The notes under the pieces are model-generated. The model was not told the origin of the DNA. It did not search any database and was given only the letters and a program-made list of their open reading frames with translations. From Batrachochytrium dendrobatidis JAM81 (lineage: Eukaryota > Chytridiomycota > Chytridiomycetes > Rhizophydiales), in contig NW_006281102.1 of the NCBI RefSeq assembly GCF_000203795.2, positions 724,567 to 788,566 on the forward strand: a stretch of 64,000 nt of DNA, in the 5' to 3' direction. Each line of letters opens with the position of its first letter. Within the stretch, counting starts at the first letter, position 1. The translations under genes were made by a program, and so were the position numbers. Below are positions 49,709 through 59,077 of the stretch, one piece after another.

Positions 49709-50230
49709 TCAAAAAACTTTTACCTGTTGAGCAACTTGCTGTTGCTGACGCATCTGCTGGTCCTGCATGATGGCTACTTGCTCTCTCTCTACAGACAAAG
49801 CCAATGGCAAAAAGACCAAAATACCACCAGTGGCAATCACCCATGCAGCCGATCCAAGTATACGGCCAGCCATGAATGCCAAATCAAATGTGGTTGCAAC
49901 AGTGTTACACATATGGGCTCGAGCAGTTGGAGGAACAATATCCACAAGAGCAGCCAAGCGCTCCAGCAATGATTCTTCAAGAACATCGTCATCTTCATCA
50001 TCGCTGTCTGACAAAGACTTTTTTCCCTGTGTTTGGAGGTCGAGAATTGCTGCCGCTGTTAGTTCTTCAGCAGCTTCAAAAAGATCATCATCCTCATAAT
50101 CGTCATCATTCTCATCATCGGTAGGTAAGGGATTGGCAGCAGAATCACCAGCATCTATTTTTTCATCAACAATTGCTTCTGCAGCAGGCAAGTTTTCAGT
50201 AGATGCAGTAACTTCAGTAAGCTGGACCAT
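49709..50230 (-). CDS. TOM22: mitochondrial import receptor subunit Tom22
   Basis: The central receptor of the outer-membrane TOM complex. The 173-residue frame from ATG at 50230 has a long acidic cytosolic domain (DDENDDDYEDDDLFEAAEE, SDSDDEDDDVLEESL) for presequence binding, then the conserved block LLERLAALVDIVPPTARAHM, a single transmembrane helix (LGSAAWVIATGGILVFLPLA) and a Gln-rich tail (QDQQMRQQQQVAQQ). Order and size match the family. The last codons read into a potential GTAAAAG donor at 49723; splicing to 49524-49501 would replace the terminal VKVF with a different 7-residue end. It is head-to-head with the ORC4 gene, about 130 bp apart. Confidence 0.93.
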   Translation of the reverse strand: MVQLTEVTASTENLPAAEAIVDEKIDAGDSAANPLPTDDENDDDYEDDDLFEAAEELTAAAILDLQTQGKKSLSDSDDEDDDVLEESLLERLAALVDIVPPTARAHMCNTVATTFDLAFMAGRILGSAAWVIATGGILVFLPLALSVEREQVAIMQDQQMRQQQQVAQQVKVF

Positions 50231-50360
50231 CCTGTCAATATTCAAGTTGTGAGTGAAAATCGATCTTTAATTTTTATCCATTTTTGATGTCCATTTAATG
50301 GCGATTTTAATTTCGTTGATATATGGCTCGTGTCTGTTGCGAAATCGGCATGTTTGATAG

Positions 50361-51867
50361 GTGGTCAATACTGCACTTGCCCAGCTAGCAGAAAAGTTTT
50401 CAGAAACAGGATCGCACAAGCCGTATTTTATTGTTCATTTAAGTGGACTAGTTCATGTCAATGATAAACGAGCACTGCATTGTATTGTGAAGCAACTGTG
50501 TTTAGAGACCGATCCGATGGCTTGTTCAATGGCAAGTATTCTTGCAAATATACTATTTCATAACGATCTCATCTGTGAAATATGCTGCAGCTAATCTGTT
50601 TACATGTTTTATAATCATATCTAATCACTAATCAGAACACATTTTCAGAAACCTTGGCATATATGCTTTCCATGCTTCATCATGGCACCAAACAAAGCAC
50701 ACCTGTATTATTTATTCTTGATGAAATTGACTTGTTTGCTCAACATCCAAAGCAGACACTTTTATATAATCTGTTTGATATTTCTCAAAAAAATGAGAAT
50801 CCGATTGCCGTGATTGGAATGACAAGTCGTTGGGTAAGTGATTTACTGCTATCAAATAATGCAGTCTGATGGCAGCTGCTTTGAAACAGACTTGTTTGAT
50901 CCGTTTCAGCAACTCACCAAACTCAATGTACACTGTAGGATGCACTTGAACTCATGGAAAAAAGAGTTAAATCAAGATTTTCGCATCGGTTGATCCACTT
51001 GTATTCCGAGAATTCATTTGAAAAATACTGCAATCAACTGGTTTCAGTGTTGAGCATCTCGTCTCAAGACGGCATCAAAGATCCAGCGTTTATCAGTACT
51101 TTTAATGAATCCGTCAAGGTACTTTATTTTCTCGTCGAGTTTGCGTTATGATCGAGTTTGTATTGCAGTTTAATAATAGATCATACCAATATGGCACATG
51201 TACTTATTTAGATGCTGTTTACTGATCCTGACTCGATTGATATTTGGCACGATATATTTGACATGTGCAACACATGGATATCTGCACTCCAAGCCTTTAC
51301 TCCAATGATATGCAAACTCTCTGGATCAGCACCATTTTTCCAAGTTGAGGTTTGGAAACAAGTATCGCAAGGGAGAATTGGGTTTAGAGATCAACGCACG
51401 GATCTTGTGGATGGTCTGTCGGTTTTGGAGCTATATTTGCTAATTGCAATCCGGTGTCTTTTGGAACGGCAAGTAACAACCTTCAACTTTGAAATGGTAT
51501 ATGAAGAGTATCGTGACTTTTCTAAACGGGTGGCTACAATGGGACGAGCAAGTGGATCCATCTTTTATATTAAGCGAGTAGCTAGCAAAGTAAGTTTGTA
51601 TTCCAACATTGAGTTTAATCATATTACTTGACAGATTTATTATTATGGGCATATTAGGCTTTCGAAACGCTTCTTGAAATAGGAATTGTCAAACCGGTCG
51701 AGGGTGCTGCATCCAGATCCTGTCCAAAAACACATCGTCTTGTGCGATGCATGTTGAGTCGTCATCAGATCTCTGATGCAGTTGAACAGTATGATCGATT
51801 GGACACTTTTTGTTCAGCAGAAGTCATTCAGTGGGGACGATCCAATTACAGTCGTATTCACGCATAA
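50361..51867 (+). CDS. ORC4: origin recognition complex subunit 4, N-terminal exon(s) not found
   Basis: An AAA+ subunit of the origin recognition complex. Five exons in phase 0: 50361-50531, 50636-50833, 50939-51118, 51212-51589 and 51658-51867, giving 378 residues that align with human ORC4 from just after its P-loop to the end. Motifs: [20 protein letters not shown], Walker [76 protein letters not shown], and the C-terminal [15 protein letters not shown]. The sequence begins at an acceptor-like TTGATAG|GTGGTC, in-frame stops precede it, and no ATG or GxxGxGK[ST] motif lies in the 130 bp before TOM22. The first intron uses a GC donor (ATG|GCAAGT). Either the first exon lies elsewhere, or this copy lacks it. 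Confidence 0.85.
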
Positions 51868-52295
51868 TGAAACACTTGTATCTACGCTTTGGGATATACA
51901 ATGGTTAAATATTCGTTGTGCTTGCTACAAATTGACTTTAATAAGCATTCTCGATTGCTCAAAATTAAACTATAACTTTGATCCGAGACTATCCTGATTT
52001 GGCATAATCATTGTACAATCACCAGATTGATTCATTTCAATCCAAATATTGGGCTCGGTTGTTGTCAACAAAATCCTGTTGTATTCTAAAAACTTACAGA
52101 TACGCTCTAGTTTAAAAGGACAATGGTTGCACAGTTCAGAAATACAACAGTTGCTTCTATGCCAATCATTAGAAGAAACACCAGCCAACTAAAGAGTTTA
52201 GAAAACAATATTGCCAGTGAATTTGGCATGAGTTATCATTGCATGAGACTGTTTATTATGCACTCGGCACGCTTCCATTTGACATGAATACGATC
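51868..52295. other. convergent intergenic
   Basis: A 430-bp region between the stops of ORC4 and the GST gene; nothing recognised. Confidence 0.4.
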
Positions 52296-52931
52296 TTAAT
52301 GAGCAGCTTCCCACTCGACAACCTTGGGGTGACGTGCAACAGCCTCAAACACTCCATACACACCCTTGAATCCATCAGCAATGTTAGATGGAATGTCCTT
52401 GAAAAATCCAGTTTTGAAAATTCCAACAAAAATGTACACTGCCAGATCTGCAACAGTTAATGCATCTCCAGCAGCCCAAGTTCCATTTCCATGTTTTGCA
52501 ATCACTCGATCGAGGGATGCAAACATGGCAGGAAGCTTTTCGTTTGTAAGTGCCTTTGACATTTCGGAACGATTATGCTCGTTAGTCTCGAACATGAGAG
52601 TAGCTAGTGGAGATGTCATGTCAGCAATATGTAGAACAATTTGGTCAACAAAAGCGGCCTTTAATGCATCGGTAGAAGGGTAGAGGCCAGCAAGAGTGCC
52701 AACATAACGGAGAATGCTGGTTGATTGTGCGATCTGAACATCGTCGTTGATGGTAAGAACAGGGATTTGGCCAAATGGAGTAGATTCCTTCATTGTTGCG
52801 AATACTTTTCTGCTGATACGTTCATCTTCAAATGGAATACCAGCAATATGAAGTGCAAGACGAATGTGTTCAGCACGACCTTTGAGATCAAAGTATGTAA
52901 GTTTTAGTTTGGGATAAGTAGAATTGGTCAT
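52296..52931 (-). CDS. glutathione S-transferase (sigma-like)
   Basis: A single-exon frame of 211 residues, the usual size of a cytosolic GST. The N-terminal thioredoxin-like domain starts KLKLTYFDLKGRAEHIRLAL with the catalytic Tyr of the Tyr/sigma-type classes (Tyr13), then FGQIPVLTINDDVQIAQSTS, including the cis-Pro (IPVL) and the glutathione-binding QS pair. The helical C-terminal domain contains WAAGDALTVADLAVYIFVG, the N-capping box region. It would conjugate glutathione to electrophiles or act as a prostaglandin-isomerase-like enzyme; the substrate cannot be told. No intron is needed. Confidence 0.92.
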   Translation of the reverse strand: MTNSTYPKLKLTYFDLKGRAEHIRLALHIAGIPFEDERISRKVFATMKESTPFGQIPVLTINDDVQIAQSTSILRYVGTLAGLYPSTDALKAAFVDQIVLHIADMTSPLATLMFETNEHNRSEMSKALTNEKLPAMFASLDRVIAKHGNGTWAAGDALTVADLAVYIFVGIFKTGFFKDIPSNIADGFKGVYGVFEAVARHPKVVEWEAAH

Positions 52932-54325
52932 ACTGGGCTAAAATTGAACGACAGATCTAATGGCCAGCTTTATTGATAATGATGCTATGTGGATGTAGGT
53001 TTTATTTATAGGATCTATACTGACAGCGAATGATTGTGTGATTTACCTTGATTCGGCCGCGGAATACCATGAACGACATTCCGGAGATCATTGTTCGTTG
53101 CTTGGCTTTATATTATATAGTTTATTCACAGCCATATCCATGTAAATAGGACGCCAAAGTGCCCAAATACGTAATAGACTGTCAGTTCATGAAATGATTG
53201 GTGCCAATTTCGACCAAATTTATTGGACAATAATTGTGCCATTTAAACTCATTAACAAAGTTTACGGGTCTTTTTGGTGATGACCAGCATGGAAACAACA
53301 CTGCATTCCTAAAACGCGCAATCTTTGGGTTTCGAGCTGGCGCAAACGCTGAGATTTTAGGATACACCAAAGTAAAGTTTGGTTAAAGAGTCAAGCCCAA
53401 TATCTGAACTGAATGGATGAGTCTAGTGATTAGACAATGCATGGTTATTCCAAAAGTCGACAAAGTGCTAGTTTGTTTGTGTGTGCATCATATGATGGTC
53501 GTTGCGTTTATTGAGTTAATATTCTCAACTTTTAGTAACAAATCTTGACCACTGTCAAGTAAAAAGGCAGTCATTGCAAGTGTTTTATTTTATGTGGATG
53601 TAGTGTGAATCAAAACTCATTCATATGCATGCTCCTTGTTGCCAACCGAAATGATTGGCACACACTTGCCAGTAATAGTTTGCAAAAACTACCCGTATAA
53701 CCCACGGTCAAAACTATAACTTGCCTTCTAATGCATCTCGTTTCAATAATAGCGAAAACCCCTCAAATTAAACTCGAGCTCAGTAAAGTAAAATGTATTG
53801 AACACTTTAATTGGGTAAAAATATCTGGAAATGGTGGAGCGGAGAGAATTAGATAGTGAAAGTAACAGACCATTAAGGAATGTAACGACCTGAATATGTC
53901 GGACATTGTAATGACGCAATGGCGGAGAATTCGATTAGTGAAAATCATTTGATATTGCACTTCAGCAAGGGAAGCATAGTCGTGTGTTGCAAGGGGAATG
54001 TAAAGTTTGAGCATCTAGATTACCATTACGTTGATCAAGGCTACTGATTTAGGAAATATGACTGGGCAACAAACACAATTGTCGAAAATGCAGTATGATT
54101 TTGAACTAGCGACAACCAAATGACACGACTAATCAATGTATGATGCACAGACGGCATGTGCGCGGCTTGTGTGAATCAAGTCCACTTTACACAGCGCAGT
54201 CTTCAGTGTCGATCGAACCACCTGAAAGCATTTCTATTTAAGTAGTGTTGCAAAGTAACTCAAAATACTAATATATGCTGCGTCACCGATCTACTCTATA
54301 TTGATACTCCATTCTGTATATCTTG
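52932..54325. other. divergent intergenic region holding repeat copy 6
   Basis: 1.39 kb between GST (-) and the hydroxylase (+). It contains the TIR element at 53127-53632 and a copy of the ATGTCGGACATTGT motif at 53895-53908. No gene is seen. Confidence 0.45.
53127..53632. repeat. dispersed TIR-element copy 6
   Basis: The left end TTCACAGCCATATCCATGTA and the reverse complement of the right end (TTCACACTACATCCACATAA) pair imperfectly about 500 bp apart. Internal blocks match copies 1, 2 and 4: TTCATGAAATGATTGGTGCC, TTACGGGTCTTTTTGGTGAT, GAAACAACACTGCATTCC and GAGATTTTAGGATACA. Confidence 0.72.
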
Positions 54326-55276
54326 ATGTCTACTTTTGTTACATTCCTGGGCAGTAATTACTCAACTATGCTTTCATCTCCTATTGATATGATACACAAA
54401 CATATGGCTATGAATGTCTCTGGCATTTATTCGCAATATGCTAGTTTAATTGTACAATTTGTCTCACACTCCGCTCCAAGAGCAGAGTCACAATACTCTG
54501 ATTTTGTCCATCCATCTACAGTATCCAAAGATCAATATGCATACCCATCACCAACATTTATTCAAAGCATCATCCTTAACAGCGTAGGTAGTACAGTAAT
54601 GATGCTTGTCATTATGGCCTCTGTTCAAGCTATTCAAGAGTATTTACATGCGCGACCTACTGTCTACAAGCGCTTCCCGTCACTCCCCACCACTAAACCA
54701 AGCCCAGGTCACTCTCTGACAGTCAGTATGATGGTATCAACACTTTTTGGCATCTCGATGGCTTTATTGGGTATTTATACCACTAATCCTCTGCCCAATA
54801 GCCTCGCCGTTGTCATCTTTCGTCTTGTTCTCACTCTCGTTGTCTACGACTTTGGCCTTTACATAGTGCATACAATGCAACACCACTTTGGTCCCTTCAT
54901 TCCCTTTCATCGTGAGCATCACGGTGTTAGCATGTATGCAACAGATGTGACCAATGGCGCTCTCCCCGACTTCCTCGAAGCATTCATACCGCTCCTGATT
55001 GTTCCCGCTCTTCTCAAATTCAATATTGCCGAAGTGTGGGCCATCGCGTTTGCGCTGCAGATCCATGGCGCGATTGCTCATGCTGGATGTAGTATGCCTG
55101 GACTTGACTGGTGGGACTTTGTCTTGGTCGGACCACGATTTCATGCTGCTCACCACGTTTTTCATCGAGGCAACTATGGTACATTGTTCAGTATTTGGGA
55201 TCATGCATTTGGAACTGCCGTGTCGATTGAAAAGTCAGAAACCAAGTTATGGAAGGTGCTTTCCAAAAACAAATGA
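54326..55276 (+). CDS. sterol desaturase / fatty acid hydroxylase superfamily membrane protein
   Basis: A non-heme di-iron membrane oxygenase, single exon, 316 residues from the ATG at 54326. Three histidine clusters ligate the irons: HTMQHH (with preceding YDFGLYIV), HREHHG, and RFHAAHH close to the C-terminus, with a further HGAIAHAG between them. Hydrophobic segments surround them: SIILNSVGSTVMMLVIMASV, SMMVSTLFGISMALLGIYTT, VVIFRLVLTLVVYDFGLYIV and FIPLLIVPALLKF. The overall layout is that of the ERG3/C-4 sterol oxidase/hydroxylase superfamily, but the N-terminal 90 residues are lineage-specific and the precise substrate (sterol or sphingoid base/fatty acid) cannot be read. The first ATG of the frame is used. 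Probably located in the endoplasmic reticulum. Confidence 0.9.
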   Translation: MSTFVTFLGSNYSTMLSSPIDMIHKHMAMNVSGIYSQYASLIVQFVSHSAPRAESQYSDFVHPSTVSKDQYAYPSPTFIQSIILNSVGSTVMMLVIMASVQAIQEYLHARPTVYKRFPSLPTTKPSPGHSLTVSMMVSTLFGISMALLGIYTTNPLPNSLAVVIFRLVLTLVVYDFGLYIVHTMQHHFGPFIPFHREHHGVSMYATDVTNGALPDFLEAFIPLLIVPALLKFNIAEVWAIAFALQIHGAIAHAGCSMPGLDWWDFVLVGPRFHAAHHVFHRGNYGTLFSIWDHAFGTAVSIEKSETKLWKVLSKNK

Positions 55277-55662
55277 CAGGTTTATGTGTTTAATTCATTT
55301 ATTTCTAATTTCTTGAAACATTTTTATCAGTAATATGACCAATTTGGTTATACCCAGCATATTTTTGTCGTCTAAATAAAGTATTTACGGTTGGTTCTTA
55401 CAATAATTGCAAATGCAGCCATTTGAAAGGAGTTCCATGAAAGCTAAGCTTGAACAGCCAACAAAAGACAATTGCAGAGAAACAACCCAAAGATACTTGC
55501 CTGGTAAGTCGTGTGCTAGGAAATGCATTTTGCAACACAAGATGGATTGATAACAAAGCAATTGGATAAAATAACGGTTTGGATGTCCAATGTAACATTT
55601 ATACAAATCAAGCGCCAATTCACAAGTTGTTTTAATTGTTTTCTTCGAATTCGATCATTACA
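55277..55662. other. intergenic
   Basis: 386 bp between co-oriented genes; only shadow frames on the minus strand. Nothing recognised. Confidence 0.4.
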
Positions 55663-56122
55663 ATGCAACGACTGTACATGCAACAGACTGTTAGACGTCA
55701 TCAGTCGTTGTGCAGATTAGTGTTTGGCACTTTTCCACACTCACATACTGCTATTCAGTTACAAGCTGCTAGTGCTTTTAGCGTTACTGCTGCATTTAGA
55801 CAATTCTCGCTTGCACAGACTGGACCATCTACAGCTCCATTGACTCCCTTGATGAGAGCCTCTGTTTTTCCTTCTGCATGGACTGAAAGTCCAGTAGAGC
55901 ATTGCATTGACTCGGGAGTACCACAAAGCGAAAGCTTTGAAAGCAGCCCAAGATCAGCTATGCAGGCATCAGCTACTCCAGCGCAAGTGAGTGGTAATTC
56001 ATCCCATTTAAACTTCAGGCAATGATGTCTTGGACCTGTTGGATCGGCTTGCGTCTCCAAACGGGGTTTCATACTCCATTGAATGGTGTACAGGATGTAG
56101 ATTGGTATTGAGAGATATCTAA
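55663..56122 (+). CDS. small unknown protein with presequence-like N-terminus and CxxC motif
   Basis: From ATG at 55663 an open frame of about 120 codons begins MQRLYMQQTVRRHQSLCRLV, basic and without acidic residues, as in mitochondrial presequences, followed by Ser/Ala/Pro-rich sequence. A GTGAGT donor at about 55987 suggests an intron. A downstream frame encodes VLDLLDRLASPNGVSYSIEW followed by CTGCRL, which resembles the beta-strand plus CxxC of the SelW-like Rdx family. The short apparent intron (25-37 nt depending on phase) and the missing remainder of an Rdx fold leave the model open. It could be a real short gene or a fragment. Located just upstream of POB3 on the same strand. Confidence 0.3.
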
Positions 56123-56473
56123 CTCTGTGTTTTTATTATTGGTTGAATCTAATATGGAATAGACGCTAGCAATGCTGGATGCACTGGTGTCACTCAATCC
56201 ATTACAAGTCCATTTCCAGATCATTGATGATTTCTAATACGATTCTATTAAATAGCTGGTATCTTTTGTAGCAATTAGACATATGTGAGAATGAGTAACC
56301 TTTTTGATTCAAAGTCAGTGGGAATAATCCAAGTCATGAAATAGATTCATTGTGCTGTAGAAAGCACCAACAGTGTTTGGATTGTGCTGTTTTAGTAACA
56401 AATGCCAGTTGTCTTGCCGGGTTGAATTGTAAACTTTTTCCAAAATCCACTCGACAGATTTCTGATTGCAGTA
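56123..56473. other. intergenic upstream of POB3
   Basis: About 350 bp; may include 3' exons of the preceding small gene, but none could be established. Confidence 0.3.
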
Positions 56474-58927
56474 ATGGACGCAAGACGCAAGGACTTTGAC
56501 AATGTGTTCTTGGGTGGAACAAATGGTGTGCAGGTGTGTACTATACTAAGCAGTCATGACTTACAGATCCTGTGTATTGCTGAGATCAACACAACAAACC
56601 ATCTGCACTTGCACTGAATATGCCATTGTTGTTTTGTGAATAAATTGATGCTCCATTAAACATGTCCAGTATGCAGATTGACAATAGAAAACTTGGAATA
56701 TCACTAATACAACCTTGTACTCCAGGCCATTGGTAGATTCAAGCTGTCTGATGCTGGACTTGGATGGAAGAGCCAGGCAACCAGCGAGATCAAAACTGTG
56801 CCTGCTGCAGATATTCGTTTTCTTCATTGGCTGAGAGTAGCTAGAGATTATCAGCTACGAGTGACCAGACAGGACGGAAGCATCATCATGTTTGATGGAT
56901 TTCCCAAGGATGTATGTGTTTTTTATTTCTATTGTTGGAATGAGCAATCTTGCTAAACAAGTTTGGCGTGACTACTCAATATCAGCATCGTAGATGGAAA
57001 TAGTAATTTTTAACTGTTTATTTATGGGTATGGCATCCATTTAGTCGTTTGAATACCTTTCGTCTATTGCCAACCAACATTACAATGTTCCATTGGAAGT
57101 CGTCGACACTTCACTTCGAGGATACAACTGGGGCGAGCCCAACTTCCAATCGAGCATTCTCTCCTTCAACGTCGATAAAAAAACTGCTTTCGAGATTCCA
57201 TTGAATCAGGTCAGCAACACTGCTGTTGGAAACAAAAATGAGGTCTCGATCGAGTTTCATCCTCCAATTGCAAATGCAACGGATCCATCTCCTATAGGAC
57301 GTAGTCGAGCAAAAGAAGATGCACTTGTTGAGATACGCTTTTACCTTCCAGGAAATGTTACTGCTGCTCAAGTAGAACTAGATTCAAGCGGACGTCGAAT
57401 GTACAAGGATCGACGTGAGGAGTTTCAAGGCATTTCTGTTGATAACGGCGTAGGCAATGAAGAAGGAGAGATTTCGCAACAGGCATTATATGATGCCGAG
57501 GGTGAAGTGCTTACCGCTGCTGCTCTTTTTTGTGACACTGTTAAGCAAAAGGCTGATATGGACTCTATTCTATCAGAGTCTATCGTCAGTTTCTCAGAAC
57601 TTTTGTGTATTACGCCTAGATCTCGCTTTGTTGTAGAGATGCACGAGGCATATTTCCGTCTTCGTGGAAAAAGCCATGATTACAAGATCCTATATTCTGC
57701 CATCAAGAGGATGTTTTTGGTTCCCAAACCCGACGATTTGCATTACATGTTTATTGTAGGACTTGATCCTCCTTTGCGTCAGGGTCAAACACGGTACCCA
57801 TATCTTGTGTTCCAATTTGGTCGTGAGGAGGAGATTGAGATTGATCTGACTCTTGAAGAGTAAGTTGTAATGGCGTTTTGTTTTTAATTCACTTTAACGG
57901 CAGATCTTAATCCAACCTTTGCCTATATTTTATGGATTCAGATCTGTGATTCAAGAAAAGTATGCTGGCGCTCTCGAGAAAAGCTACGATGGCCCTGTTT
58001 ATGAAGTAGTAAGTGACGTGTTCAAGGGCCTTTCCAAGAAAAAGGTCATCATGTCTAGTCTACAGTATCAAAGTGCCAATGGCCAAAGTGGACTCAAGTG
58101 CTCTCAAAAGGCAAACGAAGCAATTTTGTACCCGCTGGACAAGTGTTTCTTGGCCATTCCTAAACCACCCATCTTTTTCTCTCACTCGGACATCACTGCA
58201 GTCACCTTTTCGCGAGTATCATCAGGATCTACAGCATCAACCAAAACATTTGAAGTCAAATTTAGTTTGGTGACTGGTGTAGAATACTCATTTTCTAGTA
58301 TTTCTCGGTAAGTTGGACATGAGTTTTGTCAACTATTCACGAGGTATCTTGAAAAATGATTTACAACGATATTGGTGCAATGACTTGATTTTATAGGGAA
58401 GAGTATGGTCCTTTGGAGGAATTCTGTTTAAGCAAGAGACTACCGGTTCGAAACGAGATTGCCGACGAAGCAGTTACTTATCGCGAGAGTGACGACGATG
58501 GTGAAAAGAGCGGTGGAAGAAGAAAAGTATCCTATCAAGAAGGTGCAGGTGGTAATGATCCAGATGACGATTCTGAAAGTGGTATGTATTTGCATGAGAT
58601 CCGATTTTATTTTCAACTTGCATCTAATACCTGCAATATTATCAAATACAACTGTGATTTTGGATAAACAGAGGATGAAGACTTTGTTGGAGCAAGTGAT
58701 TCAGACGTTGGCGAGGAATTCAGCGAAGATTATCAGAGCTCGGATGGTGATGAAGGGGGTGAAGGAGAATGTAGGTGTATCGCTTGAATCTCCAGATCAT
58801 GTTTTGATGTAATACAATCCAACTGCTAACACCTGTGTATTATTTCAATGTGGTAATATCAGCCCAAAAGCGATCATCCCGAGAAGATGATGGATTGAAT
58901 TCATCCAAACCCAAAAGGTCAAAATAA
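56474..58927 (+). CDS. POB3: FACT complex subunit Pob3/SSRP1 (no HMG box)
   Basis: A histone chaperone that, with Spt16, reorganises nucleosomes in transcription and replication. Seven exons in phase: 56474-56533, 56726-56911, 57045-57859, 57942-58307, 58397-58581, 58672-58770 and 58863-58927, giving 591 residues. Motifs in order: VFLGGTNGVQAIGRFKLSDA and LGWKSQATSEIKTV (N-terminal dimerisation/PH1), LRGYNWGEPNFQSSILSFNV, FEIPLNQVSN, KNEVSIEFH; the middle double-PH domain with FRLRGKSHDYKILYSAIKRM, FIVGLDPPLRQGQTRYPYLV, and later ILYPLDKCFLAIPKPPIFFS. The tail is acidic (SESEDEDFVGASDSDVGEE) and ends basic (SSKPKRSK). There is no HMG box, as in fungal Pob3, which works with a separate Nhp6; animal SSRP1 has a fused HMG box. 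Its stop lies 150 bp before the RAD16 start. Confidence 0.95.
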
Positions 58928-59077
58928 TATGCGTTTTATTAGTTTAAAATAGTGCTTGGATCCAGTTTGATGAGCAACTGGAATTGAATAAAAGAAATTT
59001 GAATCACGTGCAATATAAAGTAGAACACGATGCTTTTGGCTTGAAGTTGGCAATCAGAACAGTTGCGGAGAACGATC

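Noticed and set aside
54764..55204. 146-codon minus-strand frame inside the hydroxylase gene
   Set aside because: Antisense of the histidine-box region, which is clearly coding on the + strand.
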